Positions 4,405 through 6,437 of a DNA stretch of 6,437 nucleotides are shown here, one piece after another. Origin of the DNA: Prevotella sp. UBA6387 (GTDB lineage: Bacteria; Bacteroidota; Bacteroidia; Bacteroidales; Bacteroidaceae); assembly GCA_002437565.1 (NCBI GenBank), contig DJQL01000099.1, positions 970 to 7,406 on the forward strand, given 5' to 3'. A program made the position numbers and the translations under genes. The notes under the pieces are model-generated. The model saw only the letters and a program-made list of their open reading frames with translations, ran no database searches and had not been told where the DNA came from. Numbering within the stretch: position 1 is the stretch's first letter; each line of letters opens with the position of its first letter.

Positions 4405-6437
4405 ATGAGCATCAGATTAAACAAAGCATTACGTGAACTGAACATAGGACGCCAAACGGCAGTTGGCTTCCTGCAAAAGAGAGCAGAAGTGCTTGGGGAG
4501 GTCAAGGACGACCTCAACTTCAAGCTCAACGACAAGCAATATGCTGCTCTCGTTGAGGCATTCAAGAGGGATGCTGCTGTCAAGGAGAAGGCAGAGCAAC
4601 TTTTCAAGAAGCCGGAGAAGAAGAAAGACAGAGACAACTCCAAGCGCCGCGTTGACAGTGGCCTGGAATTGGGCGGACACCAGAAATACACGCCGCTGGG
4701 GAAGATAGACCTCGACAGCGTGGGAAAACGCCCTGTGGAAATCAAGTCTGATGCATCTCCTGAGAAGAAATCCAACAAGCCTGAGACTGCTGCCGTCAGT
4801 CAGAAGGAAGAGGTGGCCACAGTGAAGAAAGCGGTGGCAGCTGAAAAACCAGAAGTAAAGGCCGAGGCACCAAAGGCGGAAGCCCCAAAAGCCGAGCCAA
4901 TGAAGGTGGAAGCCACACCCAAGAGTGGTGACACCAAGCCGGTTGAGGCAAAGAAGCCTGCCACGCCACAGCCAACTCAACAGGCCAAGTCTGCGCAGCC
5001 CACGGCTCAAGCTTCGCGCCCAAAGGAGGACAAGACTGTTGACAAGAAGCCAATGCCGAAGCAGCATCAGGTAATCCAGAAACCAAATGCGGTGAAGGTG
5101 GCAGAAGTGACACAGCCTTCAAAGGACACCAAGAAAGGAACGGAAATATTCCGCACGAAGACGGAGACTCGTATAGACGACACGCCAAAGGTGACTGTGC
5201 TCGGAAAGATAGACCTGAGCGCCATCAACTCAAGCACAAGGCCAAAGAAGAAGTCGCGTGCGGAGAGGCAGCGTGAGCGGCAACGTCAGCAGAACGGTGG
5301 CAACAACAACGCCAACGCCAACAACCGTGGCAAACGCGAGCGCATCAATAACAACAAGGTGGACATCAACGCCGCCGCCAACCAGCAGACGGGAAACAAG
5401 AACGGCAACGGCAAGAAAAAGAAGAACCGTAACCGCGACAACAAGCCAGCAGAGGTCAACGACGAGGATGTGGCACGCCAGGTAAAGGAGACGTTGGCAC
5501 GCTTGACAAGCAAGAGCCAAAACAAGAAAGGTGCCAAGTATCGTAAGGAGAAGCGTGAGGCCGTGCAAGAGAAACTCGACGCTGAGGCACGCGCTGAGAA
5601 GAAGGAAAGCAAAGTGTTGAAGCTCACCGAGTTTGTCACTGTGTCGGAGCTCGCCACGATGATGAACATCTCCGTGACGCAGGTCATCTCCACGCTGATG
5701 AGTATTGGCATCATGGCATCCATCAACCAGCGCCTCGATGCTGAGACCATCAACATGGTGGCCGAGGAGTTTGGTTTCAAGACGGAATATGTCAGCGCAG
5801 ATGTGCAAGAGGCCGTCAGCGAGGAGAAAGACGACGAAAGCGAACTTGTGCCCCGCGCCCCGATTGTTACAGTCATGGGTCACGTTGACCATGGTAAGAC
5901 ATCGCTGCTTGACCATATCCGCAACACCAACGTCATCGCTGGTGAGGCTGGTGGTATCACACAGCACATTGGAGCTTACAGCGTGACTTTGAAGAATGGC
6001 CGCAAGGTGACATTCCTTGACACTCCTGGACACGAGGCTTTCACCGCCATGCGTGCCCGTGGTGCCCAAGTCACTGATATCGCCATCATAATCATCGCCG
6101 CCGACGATTCCGTGATGCCTACCACCAAGGAGGCCATAGCCCACTGTCAGGCAGCTGGCGTGCCAATGGTGTTTGCAATCAACAAGATAGACAAGCCAGG
6201 AGCCAACGCCGACAGGATACGTGAGGATCTTGCCAACATGAACCTCCTCGTGGAGGAATGGGGCGGTAAGTACCAGTGTCAGGAAATCAGTGCCAAGAAA
6301 GGCATTGGCGTGGATGACCTTATGGAGAAAGTACTCTTGGAGGCCGACATGCTCGACCTAAAGGCCAACCCCAACCGCAAGGCCACGGGTACCGTCATCG
6401 AGTCTTCACTCGACAAGGGACGTGGCTACGTGTCGAC
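4405..6437 (+). CDS. infB: Translation initiation factor IF-2, N-terminal 677 residues (gene runs off the right edge)
   Basis: Open from ATG 4405 to the window end without a stop; Bacteroidota IF-2 is usually near 950-1000 residues, so about the last third is missing. IF-2 is the GTPase that brings initiator fMet-tRNA to the 30S subunit and promotes 50S joining. Residues 1-55 form a small IF2_N-like helical domain (MSIRLNKALRELNIGRQTAV). A long disordered linker follows, Ala/Lys/Glu/Pro-rich at about 133-240 and Asn/Arg/Lys-rich at 281-347. A second IF2_N winged domain lies at about 403-460 (LTEFVTVSELATMMNISV). The G domain has G1 GHVDHGKT 492-499, G2 around GGITQHIGA 516-524, G3 DTPGHEAF 539-546, G4 NKID 593-596 and G5 SAKKG 629-633. 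The sequence stops in domain II at DKGRGYVS. It starts 18 nt after nusA; AGAAGG at 4387-4392 is a distant, weak Shine-Dalgarno candidate. Confidence 0.97.
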   Translation, partial: MSIRLNKALRELNIGRQTAVGFLQKRAEVLGEVKDDLNFKLNDKQYAALVEAFKRDAAVKEKAEQLFKKPEKKKDRDNSKRRVDSGLELGGHQKYTPLGKIDLDSVGKRPVEIKSDASPEKKSNKPETAAVSQKEEVATVKKAVAAEKPEVKAEAPKAEAPKAEPMKVEATPKSGDTKPVEAKKPATPQPTQQAKSAQPTAQASRPKEDKTVDKKPMPKQHQVIQKPNAVKVAEVTQPSKDTKKGTEIFRTKTETRIDDTPKVTVLGKIDLSAINSSTRPKKKSRAERQRERQRQQNGGNNNANANNRGKRERINNNKVDINAAANQQTGNKNGNGKKKKNRNRDNKPAEVNDEDVARQVKETLARLTSKSQNKKGAKYRKEKREAVQEKLDAEARAEKKESKVLKLTEFVTVSELATMMNISVTQVISTLMSIGIMASINQRLDAETINMVAEEFGFKTEYVSADVQEAVSEEKDDESELVPRAPIVTVMGHVDHGKTSLLDHIRNTNVIAGEAGGITQHIGAYSVTLKNGRKVTFLDTPGHEAFTAMRARGAQVTDIAIIIIAADDSVMPTTKEAIAHCQAAGVPMVFAINKIDKPGANADRIREDLANMNLLVEEWGGKYQCQEISAKKGIGVDDLMEKVLLEADMLDLKANPNRKATGTVIESSLDKGRGYVS
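5245..5445 (+). other. Low-complexity Asn/Arg/Lys-rich tract in the IF-2 linker
   Basis: IF-2 residues 281-347 are dominated by Asn, Arg, Lys, Gln and Gly, with runs such as NNNANANN at 300-307 and KKKKNRNR at 337-344. The coding DNA is a chain of AAC/AAG/GGC codons. No fold is expected here; the strong positive charge and Asn/Gly content resemble nucleic-acid-binding disordered tails. It lies between the second LGKIDL motif and the second IF2_N domain. Confidence 0.8.

Noticed and set aside
4861..4920. Lys-Ala-Glu-Pro repeats in IF-2 as a possible tandem repeat element
   Set aside because: The copies are short and imperfect at DNA level and fit the usual disordered linker of IF-2; not a separate repeat element.
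4429..5067. Minus-strand open frame of 212 codons with Leu-rich, membrane-like sequence
   Set aside because: A complement of the Lys/Ala/Glu-rich IF-2 linker; Leu and Phe runs are the expected antisense product of AAG/GAG codons.
5230..6144. Minus-strand open frame of 304 codons opposite infB
   Set aside because: Opposite the IF-2 linker and G domain. The hydrophobic runs that look like membrane helices come from complementing Asn/Lys/Glu codons.
6432..6437. GTCGAC at the very end of the window
   Set aside because: A six-base palindrome (SalI-type site) at the window edge; most likely ordinary coding sequence, with no sign of a functional boundary.

Overview
The window looks like a chromosomal segment of a Bacteroidota bacterium, most likely a Bacteroidales/Prevotella-type organism. 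The signs are promoters of the Bacteroidetes type (TTTG about 20 nt ahead of TAnnTTTG), start codons with A/T-rich upstream sequence and little Shine-Dalgarno signal, a GH97 glycosidase, a DUF3810-type membrane protein, and a rimP-nusA-infB cluster without the ylxR gene that often sits between nusA and infB elsewhere. The genus is an inference from style, not a search result.

Layout: (1) 1-446, minus strand: the N-terminal 148 residues of a DUF3810-like multi-pass membrane protein, running off the left edge. (2) 447-528: a short divergent intergenic region with a Bacteroidetes -7 element facing each way. (3) 529-2511, plus: a secreted or periplasmic GH97 glycosidase with a GTG start and signal peptide; its residue pattern fits the retaining, alpha-galactosidase-like branch. 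(4) 2512-2622: a compact control region with a near-consensus promoter, a dyad flanking the -7 element, and a strong hairpin followed by seven T, all ahead of rimP. (5) 2623-6437, plus: rimP, nusA and the first 677 codons of infB, tightly spaced and probably one transcript, cut by the right edge within IF-2.

The plus-strand operon is housekeeping: RimP matures the 30S subunit, NusA controls RNA polymerase pausing and termination, and IF-2 places initiator tRNA on the ribosome. The GH97 gene is a separate carbohydrate-use gene; no SusC/SusD partners are visible. The most interesting signal is the terminator-like hairpin between the rimP promoter and the rimP start. It could be an attenuator on an operon that encodes the termination factor NusA, or it could simply terminate the upstream GH97 transcript. 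I saw no mobile element, CRISPR array, tRNA or rRNA, and nothing that amounts to a wholly new multi-gene system.
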